This document shows positions 36,466 through 44,976 of a stretch of DNA of 64,000 nt, in pieces. A program made the translations under genes and the position numbers. Origin of the DNA: Anderseniella sp963700735. Lineage in GTDB: Bacteria; Pseudomonadota; Alphaproteobacteria; Rhizobiales; Aestuariivirgaceae. The stretch lies in the NCBI GenBank assembly GCA_963700735.1, contig CAVOYR010000007.1, positions 442,566-506,565 of the forward strand. The letters run 5' to 3'. Positions within the stretch are counted from its first letter, which is position 1, and every line of letters starts with the position of its first letter. The notes beneath the pieces were generated by a model. It did no database searches. It saw only the letters and a program-made list of their open reading frames with translations, and was not told the DNA's origin.

Positions 36466-37473
36466 CTATGGCGCCAGTGACACCAGCGGGTTCCATATGC
36501 GCTTCCACACCAGCGGCAGCCGGTCCATTCCGCGGCTGGTGGGCACGCGCTCATTGGCCGGTTGCACCGTGCCATCGCCGGGCATGTCGCCGACCTTGAA
36601 GTTGAACACGTACTGCCCCTCGACACCCATGCGCAGGTCGGACATGACGATGGCGGGAGAATTCTGCTGCACCTTGTAGAAGCCGTGCGTGAACCACTGC
36701 AGCCGCTGCACCTGCCATGATTGCTGCACCGGTTCCAGCAGTTCGGTCCGGCTGTCGTAGCGGTCAAACCGCACTTCAGCCGCCTTGTCGAACAGCGAGT
36801 AGTAGCCTTCGGAATAGTCACCGTCCGGATGCATGGCCACGAACCGCCACAGCAGCGTGTTGAACGGGGCGGGCGTGGACAGAAGCCGCGTGTAGGCAAT
36901 GCCCTGCGCCTGAAGCGACCGCTCGGCAATGCCGGTGACATGCACCTTGGCGCCGACGGTCCACGCAAGATAGGCGCAAGACAGCACCAGTCCTGCCATG
37001 TTGAGCCGGTAACCGGTCCATTCCGTCCGGTTCAGGATCAGCACGGCCAGTACGCCCAGCAGCAGCCAGATGGTGTAGGCCGGGTCGATGATGAACACCG
37101 ACGATCCTGATACGGGATATTCGCTGACCGGCCAGAACAGTTGCGTGCCATAGACGGTCATTGCATCAAGCAGCGGGTGGGTGATCAGCACCAGCCACGT
37201 CATGGCAATCCACAGCTTCAGGCTGGCCAGTCCCTGCAACCGGTGCAGTGCCCAGCCGATGACGGGAGCTGCCGCTGTCAACACCAGCAGCGAATGCGAA
37301 AAGCCGCGGTGATAGGTGAAGTTCTCCACCGGCCCGCCATAGTTGATCAGTACGTCGAGGTCGGGCAGCGTACCGAGCGCTGCACCATACAGCGCCGCGC
37401 GCCGGCCGATTGCCCGGCCGATCACCAGTTCGGCGATCGATGCGCCAAGCACAATCTGGGTCAGTGAATCCAT
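36466..37473 (-). CDS. DUF457/YdjM-family membrane metal-dependent hydrolase-like protein
   Basis: A 335-aa membrane protein of the YdjM/YbcI family, often called inner-membrane metal-dependent hydrolase. It starts MDSLTQIVLGASIAE, then has LYGAALGTLPDLDVL, NFTYHRGFSHSLLVL and ITHPLLDAMTVYG, which hold the conserved Asp/His residues. Four or so helices are followed by a soluble C-terminal region. In E. coli the relative YdjM is LexA-controlled. Here a LexA-like S24 regulator gene lies about 1.2 kb upstream behind corA; a link is only speculative. Confidence 0.82.
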   Translation of the reverse strand: MDSLTQIVLGASIAELVIGRAIGRRAALYGAALGTLPDLDVLINYGGPVENFTYHRGFSHSLLVLTAAAPVIGWALHRLQGLASLKLWIAMTWLVLITHPLLDAMTVYGTQLFWPVSEYPVSGSSVFIIDPAYTIWLLLGVLAVLILNRTEWTGYRLNMAGLVLSCAYLAWTVGAKVHVTGIAERSLQAQGIAYTRLLSTPAPFNTLLWRFVAMHPDGDYSEGYYSLFDKAAEVRFDRYDSRTELLEPVQQSWQVQRLQWFTHGFYKVQQNSPAIVMSDLRMGVEGQYVFNFKVGDMPGDGTVQPANERVPTSRGMDRLPLVWKRIWNPLVSLAP

Positions 37474-37511
37474 TGTGTCCGTTGCCGGCAGTCAGGCCAT
37501 GTGCGTCCGGC

Positions 37512-38633
37512 CTACAGCCATCTCCTGTACCTGAAATAGATCAACATGCCGGTCGCCGTTGCCGCCATGACGCCAAGGGCCATCGGATAGCCGAAGTACC
37601 ATTTGAGCTCGGGCATGTTCCACGGGCTTGCCGAGATGTCAAAGTTCATTCCCCAGAGGCCTGCAAGAAAACTCAGTGGCATGAATATGGTTGCGATCAC
37701 CGTCAGGAACGCCATCACTTCGTTCATCCGGGCTGACTGGCTCGACAGGTAGCTTTCCAGCAGGCCAGACGCGATCTCGCGGTAGGTCTCCACGATGTCC
37801 ATCAGCTGGATTGTGTGGTCGTACACATCGCGCAGATACACCCGCGTGTCCTTGCTGATGGCGTGGTGCTCGTCTCGGATGAGGCTGTTCAGCAGTTCGC
37901 GCATCGGCCATGCAGCCCGGCGCACGTGCAGCAGCTCGCGCTTCATTTCATGGATCTGGTTGACCTGGCGCGGATCAGGGTTGGAGAACACCTTGTCTTC
38001 CATCAATTCCACCCGCTCTCCCAGCTGTTCCAGCATGGGGAAGTACGCATCGACGCAAGCATCCAGCAGGGCATAGGCAAGGTAGTCCGGTCCGCTGGAC
38101 ACCAGCCGCCGTCCAGCCCCGATGCGCTGCCGCACCGGCTCGAAGCAATCGCCTTCGCGTTCCTGGAAGGTGATCACGTAGTCCTTGCCGAGAAACATAG
38201 AGATCTGTTCGCCGGCCTCTCCGTCACCACCGTGATGCTCGCCCTCACCCGGGGGCAACCGCATCACGATGTAGATGTGGTCAGAGTAGGCCTCGGCCTT
38301 GGGCCGCTGGTGCAGGTCGACCACGTCCTCAATGGCAAGCTCGTGCAGCTTGAACCGGCTGGCGATGTCGTTGATCAGCGCAATGTTGGCAAAGCCCTCG
38401 ATATCCAGCCAGAGCACGGGATGGCGTTTCCGCGCCGCAAGTACCTGCTCGATGGTGCAGTCCTTGTGACGCTCGACCTCCGTCGTCTCGCCATAGGCAA
38501 TGAGGTTCATTCGGGTGGGCAGGTCGGTGGCGGACGCGACAATGGTGCCCGGTGGTGCACCAACGGGCGCGCGCCGGTCCTTCGCCTTGTGCTTCCGGCG
38601 CGCCTTGTGCAGCAGCCGGGCAGGCCGTTTCAC
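37512..38633 (-). CDS. corA: CorA-family magnesium/cobalt transporter
   Basis: A 373-aa divalent cation channel. A large cytoplasmic domain (WLDIEGFANIALINDIASRFKLHELAIEDVV, RQRIGAGRRL) is followed by two C-terminal helices and the selectivity motif GMNF (LAGLWGMNFD), ending in the basic FRYRRWL. The first 20 residues are very basic (KRPARLLHKARRKHKAK). Its start overlaps the stop of the upstream S24 repressor gene by 4 bp, so both are translated from one message: an unusual pairing for corA. Confidence 0.92.
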   Translation of the reverse strand: MKRPARLLHKARRKHKAKDRRAPVGAPPGTIVASATDLPTRMNLIAYGETTEVERHKDCTIEQVLAARKRHPVLWLDIEGFANIALINDIASRFKLHELAIEDVVDLHQRPKAEAYSDHIYIVMRLPPGEGEHHGGDGEAGEQISMFLGKDYVITFQEREGDCFEPVRQRIGAGRRLVSSGPDYLAYALLDACVDAYFPMLEQLGERVELMEDKVFSNPDPRQVNQIHEMKRELLHVRRAAWPMRELLNSLIRDEHHAISKDTRVYLRDVYDHTIQLMDIVETYREIASGLLESYLSSQSARMNEVMAFLTVIATIFMPLSFLAGLWGMNFDISASPWNMPELKWYFGYPMALGVMAATATGMLIYFRYRRWL

Positions 38634-39256
38634 TGGCTTGCCCAGACGATACGGGCCAGCCAGTCGATGTCTGCCCGGTCCAGACTGCGCAGCGGGTGAT
38701 CCGCGTTGAAGGAGGCCAGTTCCACCGTCTTGGCGGTCTCGCGATGCAATACCTTGGCCAGCACCTCGCCGTCCCTGGTCTTGGCGACGACCCGGTCACC
38801 GCGCCGCAAGGCGGCGTTGGGCGAAACGATGATGGTGTCGCCTTTTCGGTATACCGGTTCCATGCTGTCGCCGGTGATCTCAAGTGCATAGGCATTGGCG
38901 TCATCGACGCTGGGCAGGTTCACCTCGTCCCAGCTGCCGCCGGCGGGAAAGCCTGCATCATCGAAATACCCGCCGGACCCTGCCTGTGCCATGCCGATCA
39001 GCGGGATGGTGCGATGCGACGCCGGTACGCCCTGCACCATGGCTGTAAACTCGTCGAGGCTGGCACCCGTGGCGCTCAGGCACTTGGCCACGCTTTCGGT
39101 GGTAGGCCAGCGCTGGCGGCCTTCCGGCGTTACCCGCTTGGACTTGTTGAACGACGTCGCATCAAGCCCGGCCGCCTTGGCCAGACCCGAGGCGGACAGC
39201 CCCTTGCTCTCGGCGAGCTTGTCCAGCGCATTCCAAATCTGTGCGTGTGAGAACAT
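38630..39256 (-). CDS. XRE/S24 LexA-like self-cleaving transcriptional repressor
   Basis: A 208-aa regulator. The N-terminal helix-turn-helix (NALDKLAESKGLSASGLAKAAGL, then a recognition region rich in polar residues) is followed by a peptidase S24 domain. That domain has the catalytic serine in ALEITGDSMEPVYRKGD and the lysine in VVAKTRDGEVLAK, the dyad of LexA/CI-type autocleavage; a cleavage-site-like dipeptide may be in the AQAGSGG stretch. The ATG at 39256 has GGAGG eight bases upstream, better than two earlier in-frame ATGs. It is followed by corA with a 4-bp overlap. Upstream lie a strong promoter and a palindrome that may be its own operator. Confidence 0.87.
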   Translation of the reverse strand: MFSHAQIWNALDKLAESKGLSASGLAKAAGLDATSFNKSKRVTPEGRQRWPTTESVAKCLSATGASLDEFTAMVQGVPASHRTIPLIGMAQAGSGGYFDDAGFPAGGSWDEVNLPSVDDANAYALEITGDSMEPVYRKGDTIIVSPNAALRRGDRVVAKTRDGEVLAKVLHRETAKTVELASFNADHPLRSLDRADIDWLARIVWASQ

Positions 39257-39302
39257 CTGGCTTGCCTCCATGTTCACGTTGCAGGGCCGCAATTCACGTC
39301 GA

Positions 39303-39314
39303 ATCACGCGTGAT
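39303..39314. promoter_or_regulatory. 12-bp perfect palindrome, candidate operator of the S24 repressor
   Basis: ATCACGCGTGAT reads the same on both strands. It lies between the promoter and the start codon of the S24 repressor gene, about 47 bases upstream of that ATG, where a bound repressor would block transcription. Autoregulation of this kind is common for LexA/CI-type proteins, but binding here is inference. Confidence 0.45.
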
Positions 39315-39346
39315 GACCCGCATAGAATGTATTATTATTATAGGAA

Positions 39347-39375
39347 ATTATACCGTAATTAAAGCCCGTTGTCAC
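39347..39375 (-). promoter_or_regulatory. Sigma-70 type promoter for the S24 repressor-corA operon
   Basis: On the minus strand GTGACA (39375-39370) is followed after 17 bases by a perfect TATAAT (39352-39347). The region around it is AT-rich, unlike its surroundings. Transcription would start near 39340, leaving a leader of about 85 bases that contains the palindrome. Confidence 0.6.
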
Positions 39376-39441
39376 GGCCTGCCGGGGACGGCAAACAAAC
39401 GGAGCTTGTCGCCGCCGGGTTCCGCTCATACGCTTGAGGGC

Positions 39442-39789
39442 ATGGATTCGAAAATCTACAAGATCATGTCTCGCGAGGATTGGGACTTCGCCCGCACCCA
39501 TGGCCAGTACCACGGTTCGGCGGATGACGACCGCGACGGCTACATCCATTTTTCCACTTCAGCGCAGGTTCGCGCGACGGCCCGCAAGCACTTTGCCGGC
39601 CAGACGGGCCTGGTGCTTCTGGCCCTCGACACCGACCAGCTTGGCGAGGCGTTGAGGTGGGAACCATCGCGCGGCGGTGACCTGTTTCCGCACCTTTATG
39701 CGCCCATGCCGGTGAGTGCCGTAACCGCTCACTGGAACCTGCCGCTGGCAGATGGCGGCGAGCACGTATTTCCCGAAGGTGTTGCATGA
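39442..39789 (+). CDS. DUF952 family protein
   Basis: A small 115-aa protein of the DUF952 family: IYKIMSREDWDFARTHGQYHGSADDDRDGYIHFSTSAQ contains the conserved G-S-x-D-x2-DGYIHFS core, followed by GLVLLALD, LRWEPSRGGDLFPHLYAPMP and WNLPL. Function is unknown; the fold resembles ADP-ribosyl/KptA-like domains in some descriptions, which I cannot confirm. Its end overlaps pyrD by 4 bp, a neighbour arrangement common in alphaproteobacteria. Start ATG at 39442 has TTGAGGG upstream. Confidence 0.85.
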   Translation: MDSKIYKIMSREDWDFARTHGQYHGSADDDRDGYIHFSTSAQVRATARKHFAGQTGLVLLALDTDQLGEALRWEPSRGGDLFPHLYAPMPVSAVTAHWNLPLADGGEHVFPEGVA

Positions 39790-40880
39790 GCGGACTGTTT
39801 TCACTGGCGAGGCCACTGCTTCATTGCCTTGATGCCGAAACCGCGCATGGCCTCACCATTGCCGCACTCAAGGCCGGCGTTGCCCCATCCGTTGCGGTGC
39901 CGCGCGACACGCGGCTTCATGTTACCTGCATGGGGCTGGCGTTTGCCAATCCGCTGGGTCTGGCGGCAGGCTTCGACAAGAATGCCGAGGTGCCCGATGC
40001 CATGCTGGCGCAGGGGCTGGGGTTCGTGGAAATCGGCTCCGTCACCCCGCGTCCCCAGGCCGGCAACGACAAGCCGCGCCTGTTCCGCCTGCCGGAAGAC
40101 GCCGCCGTGATCAATCGCATGGGCTTCAACAATGATGGCCATGCGCGGGTGTTCGGCCGCCTGTCGCAGCGCGCCGGACGCGGTGGCATCGTCGGGGTCA
40201 ACCTGGGTGCCAACAAGGATTCGGATGACCGTACCGGCGACTATGCGCTGGGTGCAGCCGCCTTCAACGAGCTTGCCAGCTATATCACCGTCAACGTGTC
40301 GTCGCCCAACACACCAGGCCTGCGCGGCCTGCAGTCGAAGGCCGAACTCGACACGCTGATCGGGCGCGTGCGCGACGCCATAACGGGTGCCGCAAGCGCC
40401 GATGAGCGCCGCGCGCCGCTGGTGCTGAAGATCGCGCCGGACCTGCGCGAGGATGAACTGTCCGACATTGCCGACGTCTGCATGGCCTCGGCAGTGGACG
40501 CGATCATCGTGTCCAACACCACCATTTCAAGGCCCGCCAGCTTGCGTTCGTCCCATCGCGGTGAAACGGGCGGGCTGTCCGGTGCGCCGCTGTTCGAACT
40601 TTCCACCGTGCAGCTTGCCCGGATGTACCAGCTGACCGGCGGGCGCATTCCGCTGATCGGGGCAGGCGGCATCGCCAGCGCCGAGGATGCCTGGCAGAAG
40701 TTGCGCGCCGGCGCCACGCTGCTGCAGCTCTACTCGGCACTGGTGTACAAGGGGCCGCAGCTGATTGCAGACATACTCGGGGGTTTGCTGACGAGGCTGA
40801 CCGACAATGACTTTGCCACCATCGCGGCCGTGACCGGCAGCGGCAACGAGGACTGGCTCAAACGCGGAGCAGGCACATGA
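39786..40880 (+). CDS. pyrD: Dihydroorotate dehydrogenase (quinone), class 2
   Basis: FMN enzyme of pyrimidine synthesis that passes electrons to the quinone pool. It has an N-terminal amphipathic helical extension (LFSLARPLLHCLDAETAHGLTI) for membrane association, NPLGLAAGFDKNAEVPDAM, GSVTPRPQAGNDKPRLFRL, the catalytic serine region YITVNVSSPNTPGLRGLQ, and the FMN phosphate site IPLIGAGGI. It has 364 aa. It sits between DUF952 and an arsC-family gene with 4-bp overlaps on both sides. Confidence 0.96.
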   Translation: MSGLFSLARPLLHCLDAETAHGLTIAALKAGVAPSVAVPRDTRLHVTCMGLAFANPLGLAAGFDKNAEVPDAMLAQGLGFVEIGSVTPRPQAGNDKPRLFRLPEDAAVINRMGFNNDGHARVFGRLSQRAGRGGIVGVNLGANKDSDDRTGDYALGAAAFNELASYITVNVSSPNTPGLRGLQSKAELDTLIGRVRDAITGAASADERRAPLVLKIAPDLREDELSDIADVCMASAVDAIIVSNTTISRPASLRSSHRGETGGLSGAPLFELSTVQLARMYQLTGGRIPLIGAGGIASAEDAWQKLRAGATLLQLYSALVYKGPQLIADILGGLLTRLTDNDFATIAAVTGSGNEDWLKRGAGT

Positions 40881-41224
40881 GCGTTACCATCTGGCACAAC
40901 CCGCGCTGCAGCAAGTCGCGTCAGACCCTTGAACTGATCCGGTCAAAAGGCATCGAGCCCGAGATCGTGGAGTATCTGAAATCACCGCCGTCGCGCGAGG
41001 AACTGACCGAGGTTGTCCAGATGCTCGCGATTGCACCGGCAGACCTGATGCGCACGGGCGAGAAGGTCTACCACGAGTTGCTGCTGGCCGAACGCCCGCT
41101 GGGAGACGACGAACTGATCGCCGCGATGGTTGCCAACCCGGTGCTGATCGAACGGCCCGTGGTCATTGCCAACGGCAAGGCGGCCATTGGCCGCCCGCCG
41201 GAGGCAGTGCTGGAAATACTCTAG
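40877..41224 (+). CDS. arsC: ArsC-family arsenate reductase (glutaredoxin type)
   Basis: A 115-aa thioredoxin-fold protein. The catalytic cysteine is in WHNPRCSKSRQTLELI and the arginine triad region includes LMRTGEKVYHEL and LIERPVVIANGKAAIGRPPE. This matches glutaredoxin-coupled ArsC. It is coupled to pyrD by a 4-bp overlap and has no arsenic efflux gene near it, so it may be a general ArsC-like reductase rather than part of an ars operon. Confidence 0.85.
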   Translation: MSVTIWHNPRCSKSRQTLELIRSKGIEPEIVEYLKSPPSREELTEVVQMLAIAPADLMRTGEKVYHELLLAERPLGDDELIAAMVANPVLIERPVVIANGKAAIGRPPEAVLEIL

Positions 41225-41226
41225 GC

Positions 41227-41271
41227 GCAATGCCAGGAGAGGTGGCATCCGGTTTTCCGTCCGGTATTGCG
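41227..41271. repeat. Dispersed palindromic repeat, copy B
   Basis: A diverged copy of the 45-bp element at 35158-35202: same ends GCAAT...ATTGCG and the identical core CCGGTTTTCCGTCCGG, with several changes in the left half. Like copy A it sits exactly in the gap between two convergent genes, here arsC and the FAH-family gene. Confidence 0.8.
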
Positions 41272-41281
41272 GCGAGGTAAA

Positions 41282-42127
41282 CTACTTTCCCTGAACGACG
41301 GTCTGGCGCTGGGTGCCGAGCAGGTCGATACCCAGCTCCATCACGTCGCCGGCCTTGACGAACTTCGGCGGCTTCATGCCGAGGCCCACACCCGCGGGCG
41401 TGCCGGTGATGACCAGGTCGCCCGGCTTCAACGTCATGAATTTTGACACGTAGGCGATGATCTCCTTGATCGGGAAGATCATGTTCTTTGTCGTGCCGTC
41501 CTGCATCCGCTCGCCATTGACGTCGCACCACAGGTTGAGCTTCTGCGGGTTCGGCACGTCGTCTGCCGTAACCAGCCATGGTCCGATCGGGGCATAGGTA
41601 TCGTGGCTCTTGCCCTTGATCCACTGACCACCCTTCTCGATCTGGTTCTCCCGCTCCGACACGTCATTGCACAGGAAGTACCCGGCGACATGATCGAGCG
41701 CGCGTGCCTTGGACACGTTTTTGGCCTCGGTGCCGATGACGAAGCCGATCTCGACTTCCCAGTCGGTCTTGGTCGAGCCCTTGGGCAGCACCACGTCATC
41801 GTTCGGACCGGAGATGGCACTGGTGTGCTTGGAGAAGATGACCGGCTCGGTGGGAATGGGATGGCCGGTTTCGGCGGCATGGTCGGTGTAGTTCAAGCCG
41901 ATGCAGATGAAGTTGCCAACTCCGGTGACCGGCGGTCCGAGCCGCGGCTTGCCCTTGACCAGCGGCAGCCTTGCCGGGTCGATCTTGGCCAGTTTGGCCA
42001 ATGCCGTTGGTGACAGTTGGTCCGGTGTGATGTCGGTGATGCGGCCGGACAGATCGCGGATCTTGCCATCGGCATCCAGCATGCCCGGCTTTTCCTTGCC
42101 CGGCTTGCCATAGCGTACGAGTTTCAT
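41282..42127 (-). CDS. Fumarylacetoacetate hydrolase family protein
   Basis: A 281-aa FAH-fold enzyme. Metal-binding acidic residues lie in WEVEIGFVIGTEA and LCNDVSERE, followed by GKSHDTYAPIGPWLVTADDV and the C-terminal LKPGDLVITGTPAGVGLG. Family members hydrolyse or decarboxylate 2-oxo acids or act as ureidoglycolate lyases; KFVKAGDVMELGIDLLG at the end favours the small-molecule acid group. The start MKLVRYGKPGKEKPG at 42127 matches relatives. With the FadR-type regulator and TRAP importer just upstream it may form an organic-acid catabolic locus. Confidence 0.87.
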   Translation of the reverse strand: MKLVRYGKPGKEKPGMLDADGKIRDLSGRITDITPDQLSPTALAKLAKIDPARLPLVKGKPRLGPPVTGVGNFICIGLNYTDHAAETGHPIPTEPVIFSKHTSAISGPNDDVVLPKGSTKTDWEVEIGFVIGTEAKNVSKARALDHVAGYFLCNDVSERENQIEKGGQWIKGKSHDTYAPIGPWLVTADDVPNPQKLNLWCDVNGERMQDGTTKNMIFPIKEIIAYVSKFMTLKPGDLVITGTPAGVGLGMKPPKFVKAGDVMELGIDLLGTQRQTVVQGK

Positions 42128-42209
42128 GGGGTGCCCCTCAGTTGGTGTGCGTTTCTCGGCCCGCCACAACATGCGCCAGTGACGGCGTGCCTGTAAAGAT
42201 GGCGGCTGG

Positions 42210-42977
42210 TCAGCGTGTTGCCTTCAACCGGCCGAGCCGCTTGGCGGCCGTCTGCTGGCGTTGGGCGTCCGCATCGCTTTCACGCCAGGCACGCTCCACG
42301 AAGGCCATGTGATTGCGCACGGCAGCCTCGGCTGCGGCAGGGTCCCTCGCCATCACGGCATCATAGATTGCGCGGTGCTGCGCCAGCAGGTCCTCGCGGC
42401 CATCGCGATAGCTGTAGAGCAGGTGGCGATTGTAGAACACGCCGTGCTGCAGCAGGTTGTAGATCGAACGCAGCGACTGGATCAGCACGATGTTGTGCGA
42501 GGCATCGCTGACGGCAATGTGCAACTCCACATCGAGGCGGGCTTCCTCGTCCGGGTTGGACAGCAGGTGCGCCTGTTCCATTTTCTCCATGATGGAGGTC
42601 AGGATTTCCCGGTCGGCGTCAGTGGCCCGGCGCGCCGCCCATTGTGCCGCCATTGCCTCGATACCCGCCCTGAATTCGAGGTAATCGGCTGTTGCCTTCT
42701 CGTGCTTGCCGAACAGCCCGATGATCGGTTCGGCAAATACCGAGCGCATGACGTCAGCGACAAAGGTTCCGCCACCCTGCCTCGCCACCAGCAGCCCTGT
42801 CGCTTCAAGCTCGCCCAGCGCCTGCCGCAAGGTGGGGCGCGACACCCCGAATTGCCCGGCAAGGTCCCGCTCGGCCGGCAACTGGTCGCCCGGCCGCAGC
42901 ACGCCTTCGAGCACGAGGCGCTCGATCTGCGTGACGATCTCGTCCGCCACCTTGTCCTGTCCTACGGGGTGAAACAT
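42210..42977 (-). CDS. GntR-family regulator, FadR/FCD subfamily
   Basis: A 255-aa regulator. The winged helix (GDQLPAERDLAGQFGVSRPTLRQALGELEATGLLVARQGGGTFV) is followed by an all-helical FCD ligand domain with the metal-binding pattern ELHIAVSDASHN and a late HRAIYDAVMARDPAAAEAAVRNHM. Start is MFHPVGQDKVADEI at 42977; the frame is open for 120 bases further, but those residues are not family-like. It is divergent from the dctPQM genes and co-oriented with the FAH-family gene, so it probably controls uptake and breakdown of one organic acid. Confidence 0.87.
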   Translation of the reverse strand: MFHPVGQDKVADEIVTQIERLVLEGVLRPGDQLPAERDLAGQFGVSRPTLRQALGELEATGLLVARQGGGTFVADVMRSVFAEPIIGLFGKHEKATADYLEFRAGIEAMAAQWAARRATDADREILTSIMEKMEQAHLLSNPDEEARLDVELHIAVSDASHNIVLIQSLRSIYNLLQHGVFYNRHLLYSYRDGREDLLAQHRAIYDAVMARDPAAAEAAVRNHMAFVERAWRESDADAQRQQTAAKRLGRLKATR

Positions 42978-43052
42978 GCCCGTCCTTCTGTTTCGGCCTG
43001 CCAGGAACGAGGGGCCTGGGTATCGTTCGATGAAACAAGGGGGTTGATAATT

Positions 43053-43069
43053 GGTCAAGTACGTTGTCC
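43053..43069. promoter_or_regulatory. Candidate operator of the FadR-type regulator
   Basis: An imperfect inverted repeat, GGTCAA (43053-43058), five bases, TTGTCC (43064-43069), lies in the divergent gap between the regulator and dctP. FadR-type GntR proteins bind short inverted repeats in such positions. It is the best candidate I see; evidence is weak. Confidence 0.3.
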
Positions 43070-43237
43070 ACTTGCCCCCACGTGATGCAGGGACCACGCC
43101 AGATGGCCCACCGTCACGGCGAGCAGGGTGGAAGTCATATCATTATTCAGCAGACGATCCTCCTGTTCCGGAAAAGACAGTCACGGCCGATCAACCGCCG
43201 GACAAAAAATCTTTAACGTGCAGGGAGGACTTCGCAC

Positions 43238-44278
43238 ATGAAGAAGCAACTGACGGCAGCCATTGCCGGGCTGTCCATCGCCGCACTCGGCGCAACCGCA
43301 GCATTGGCCGAACCGGTCCGCCTCAAGATGGCCTCGACCTATCCGTCGAACCTGACCCAGCTCGGCACCCTGGGCAAGACGCTCGAAGCCAACATCAACG
43401 AAATGTCGGGCGGCGAGGTTCAGATCAAGTTCTATGAACCCGGCGCTCTGGTGCCGGCACTGGAAGTGTTCGATGCCGTCAAGAACGGCTCGGTTGATTC
43501 TGCCTGGTCGACACCGGGCTACTGGCAGGGCAAGGAGCCATCCCTTGCATTGTTTGCATCGGTACCGTTCGGGCCGGATGCACGTGAATTTGGCGCCTGG
43601 CTGTTGCACGGCAACGGCGAGAAGCTGATGCAGAAGGTTTACGAGAAGCACAACATCCACTCGATCATCTGCGGTGTTATCGCCCCCGAAGCCTCCGGCT
43701 GGTTCCGTGAGCCGCTCAAGTCCATCGACGACCTGAAGGGCAAGAAGATGCGCTTCTTCGGTCTGGGCGCCAAGGTGATGCAGAAGCTCGGCGTGGATAC
43801 CCAGTTGCTGGGAGCAGCCGACATCTACCCGGCACTTGAACGCGGCACGATTGACGCCACCGAGTTCTCGATGCCGGCCATCGACCTCAACCTCGGCTTC
43901 TACCAGATCGCCAAGCACTACTACTTCCCCGGCTGGCACCAGCAGTCCACGTCGTTCGAGTTGATGATCAACAAGCCGAAGTGGGATGCCATGACCAAGC
44001 AGCAGCAGAAGATCATCGAGGTCGCCTGCCGTGCAAACTTCACGCTCGGCATGGCCGAAGGTGAAGCCATCCAGGGCAAGGCAATTGCCGAGCTGAAGTC
44101 CAAGGGCGTCACCATCCACCAGTGGTCGGACTCGGATCTCGCCAAGCTGAAGGAGACCTGGGATGGACTGGTCGTGGAAATCGCTGCCAGTGACCCGGCC
44201 TTCAAGGAAGCCTGGGACGACCTGTCGGCATTCCGTGTGGAATACGCCGACTGGAAGAACCTCGGCTACCTGAAATAG
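43238..44278 (+). CDS. dctP: TRAP transporter substrate-binding protein (DctP family, TakP-like)
   Basis: Periplasmic receptor of 346 aa with Sec signal MKKQLTAAIAGLSIAALGA ending at ALAEP. It has the TRAP binding block MRFFGLGAKVMQKLGVDTQ with the arginine that binds the carboxylate, and ALERGTIDATEFSMPAIDLNLGF, which resembles the 2-oxoacid receptor TakP in layout. GGAGG lies upstream. It delivers a carboxylate to the DctQ/DctM permease encoded after a stable hairpin. Ligand is a carboxylic acid, possibly a 2-oxo or hydroxy acid. Confidence 0.9.
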   Translation: MKKQLTAAIAGLSIAALGATAALAEPVRLKMASTYPSNLTQLGTLGKTLEANINEMSGGEVQIKFYEPGALVPALEVFDAVKNGSVDSAWSTPGYWQGKEPSLALFASVPFGPDAREFGAWLLHGNGEKLMQKVYEKHNIHSIICGVIAPEASGWFREPLKSIDDLKGKKMRFFGLGAKVMQKLGVDTQLLGAADIYPALERGTIDATEFSMPAIDLNLGFYQIAKHYYFPGWHQQSTSFELMINKPKWDAMTKQQQKIIEVACRANFTLGMAEGEAIQGKAIAELKSKGVTIHQWSDSDLAKLKETWDGLVVEIAASDPAFKEAWDDLSAFRVEYADWKNLGYLK

Positions 44279-44304
44279 CCGGTACATTTCATGACATGAC
44301 GACG

Positions 44305-44345
44305 CTGCGGCGCGGGAACTGACCAGTCAGGAACCTGCGCCGCGG
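44305..44345 (+). promoter_or_regulatory. Large intergenic hairpin between dctP and dctQ
   Basis: A 12-bp GC-rich stem (44305-44316 with 44334-44345, two G.U-type pairs) encloses a second small stem CTGAC-CA-GTCAG (44319-44330). No T tract follows. Such structures after binding-protein genes usually protect the upstream mRNA or slow read-through, giving more receptor than permease. Confidence 0.6.
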
Positions 44346-44412
44346 CGGCTGCCAGCCAGAGCCGCATTCAAGCGGCCGGGGCAACTATTCGGAACATGGA
44401 GGGGTCGGGCCG

Positions 44413-44976
44413 ATGGGCGGGCTGTTGAAGATCAGCGACGGCATAGATCGTCTGCTGGAGTTTGTCGCGAAGATCGGCATGTGGTTCGGTCTCGCACTGG
44501 TGCTGGTGGTTTGCTACGACGTGCTGAGCCGGTATTTCGGCGTGGCCAAGCCGTTCGGGCTCAATTCCACCATGGTGCAGGAATCAGAGTACTGGCTGCA
44601 CACTTTCCTGTTCGCGACGGTGATAGGCTTTGCCTATGTCAAGCAGAGTCATGTCCGCATCGACCTTGTTCGCGACCGGCTTCCCACCAGAGCCAAGTAC
44701 GTCATCGAGATCCTGGGCTGCCTGCTGTTCCTCATTCCCTACGCCACGGTTGCAGCGGTCTATTGCTACAGCTATGCCTACGCCTCGTTCGTGGAAGGTG
44801 AGGCGTCGAAGTCGGTCATCGGGCTGTCCCATGTCTGGCTGCTGAAATCCGCCCTGCCGCTGATGTTCATTCTTGTCGGGCTCGCCGGGGTATCACAACT
44901 CTTCAAGTCCATCGTGGGGTTGACCGGGCACCTGCCCGAGAACCGCGTGGCAGAAACACTGGGCGGAGACATCTGA
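44413..44976 (+). CDS. dctQ: TRAP transporter small permease (DctQ)
   Basis: A 187-aa membrane protein with four predicted helices: MWFGLALVLVVCYDVLSRYFG (the family's R-Y-F/V end of helix 1), WLHTFLFATVIGFAYVKQSHVRIDLV (with the conserved H-V-R-I-D after helix 2), ILGCLLFLIPYATVAAVYCYSYA and LKSALPLMFILVGLAGVSQL. It overlaps dctM by one base (TGATG). It stabilises the large permease in the complex. Confidence 0.9.
   Translation: MGGLLKISDGIDRLLEFVAKIGMWFGLALVLVVCYDVLSRYFGVAKPFGLNSTMVQESEYWLHTFLFATVIGFAYVKQSHVRIDLVRDRLPTRAKYVIEILGCLLFLIPYATVAAVYCYSYAYASFVEGEASKSVIGLSHVWLLKSALPLMFILVGLAGVSQLFKSIVGLTGHLPENRVAETLGGDI

Noticed and set aside
40877..41224. arsC gene as part of an arsenic-resistance island
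   Set aside because: No arsB, acr3, arsR or arsH nearby; the gene is coupled to pyrD and looks like a housekeeping ArsC-like protein.
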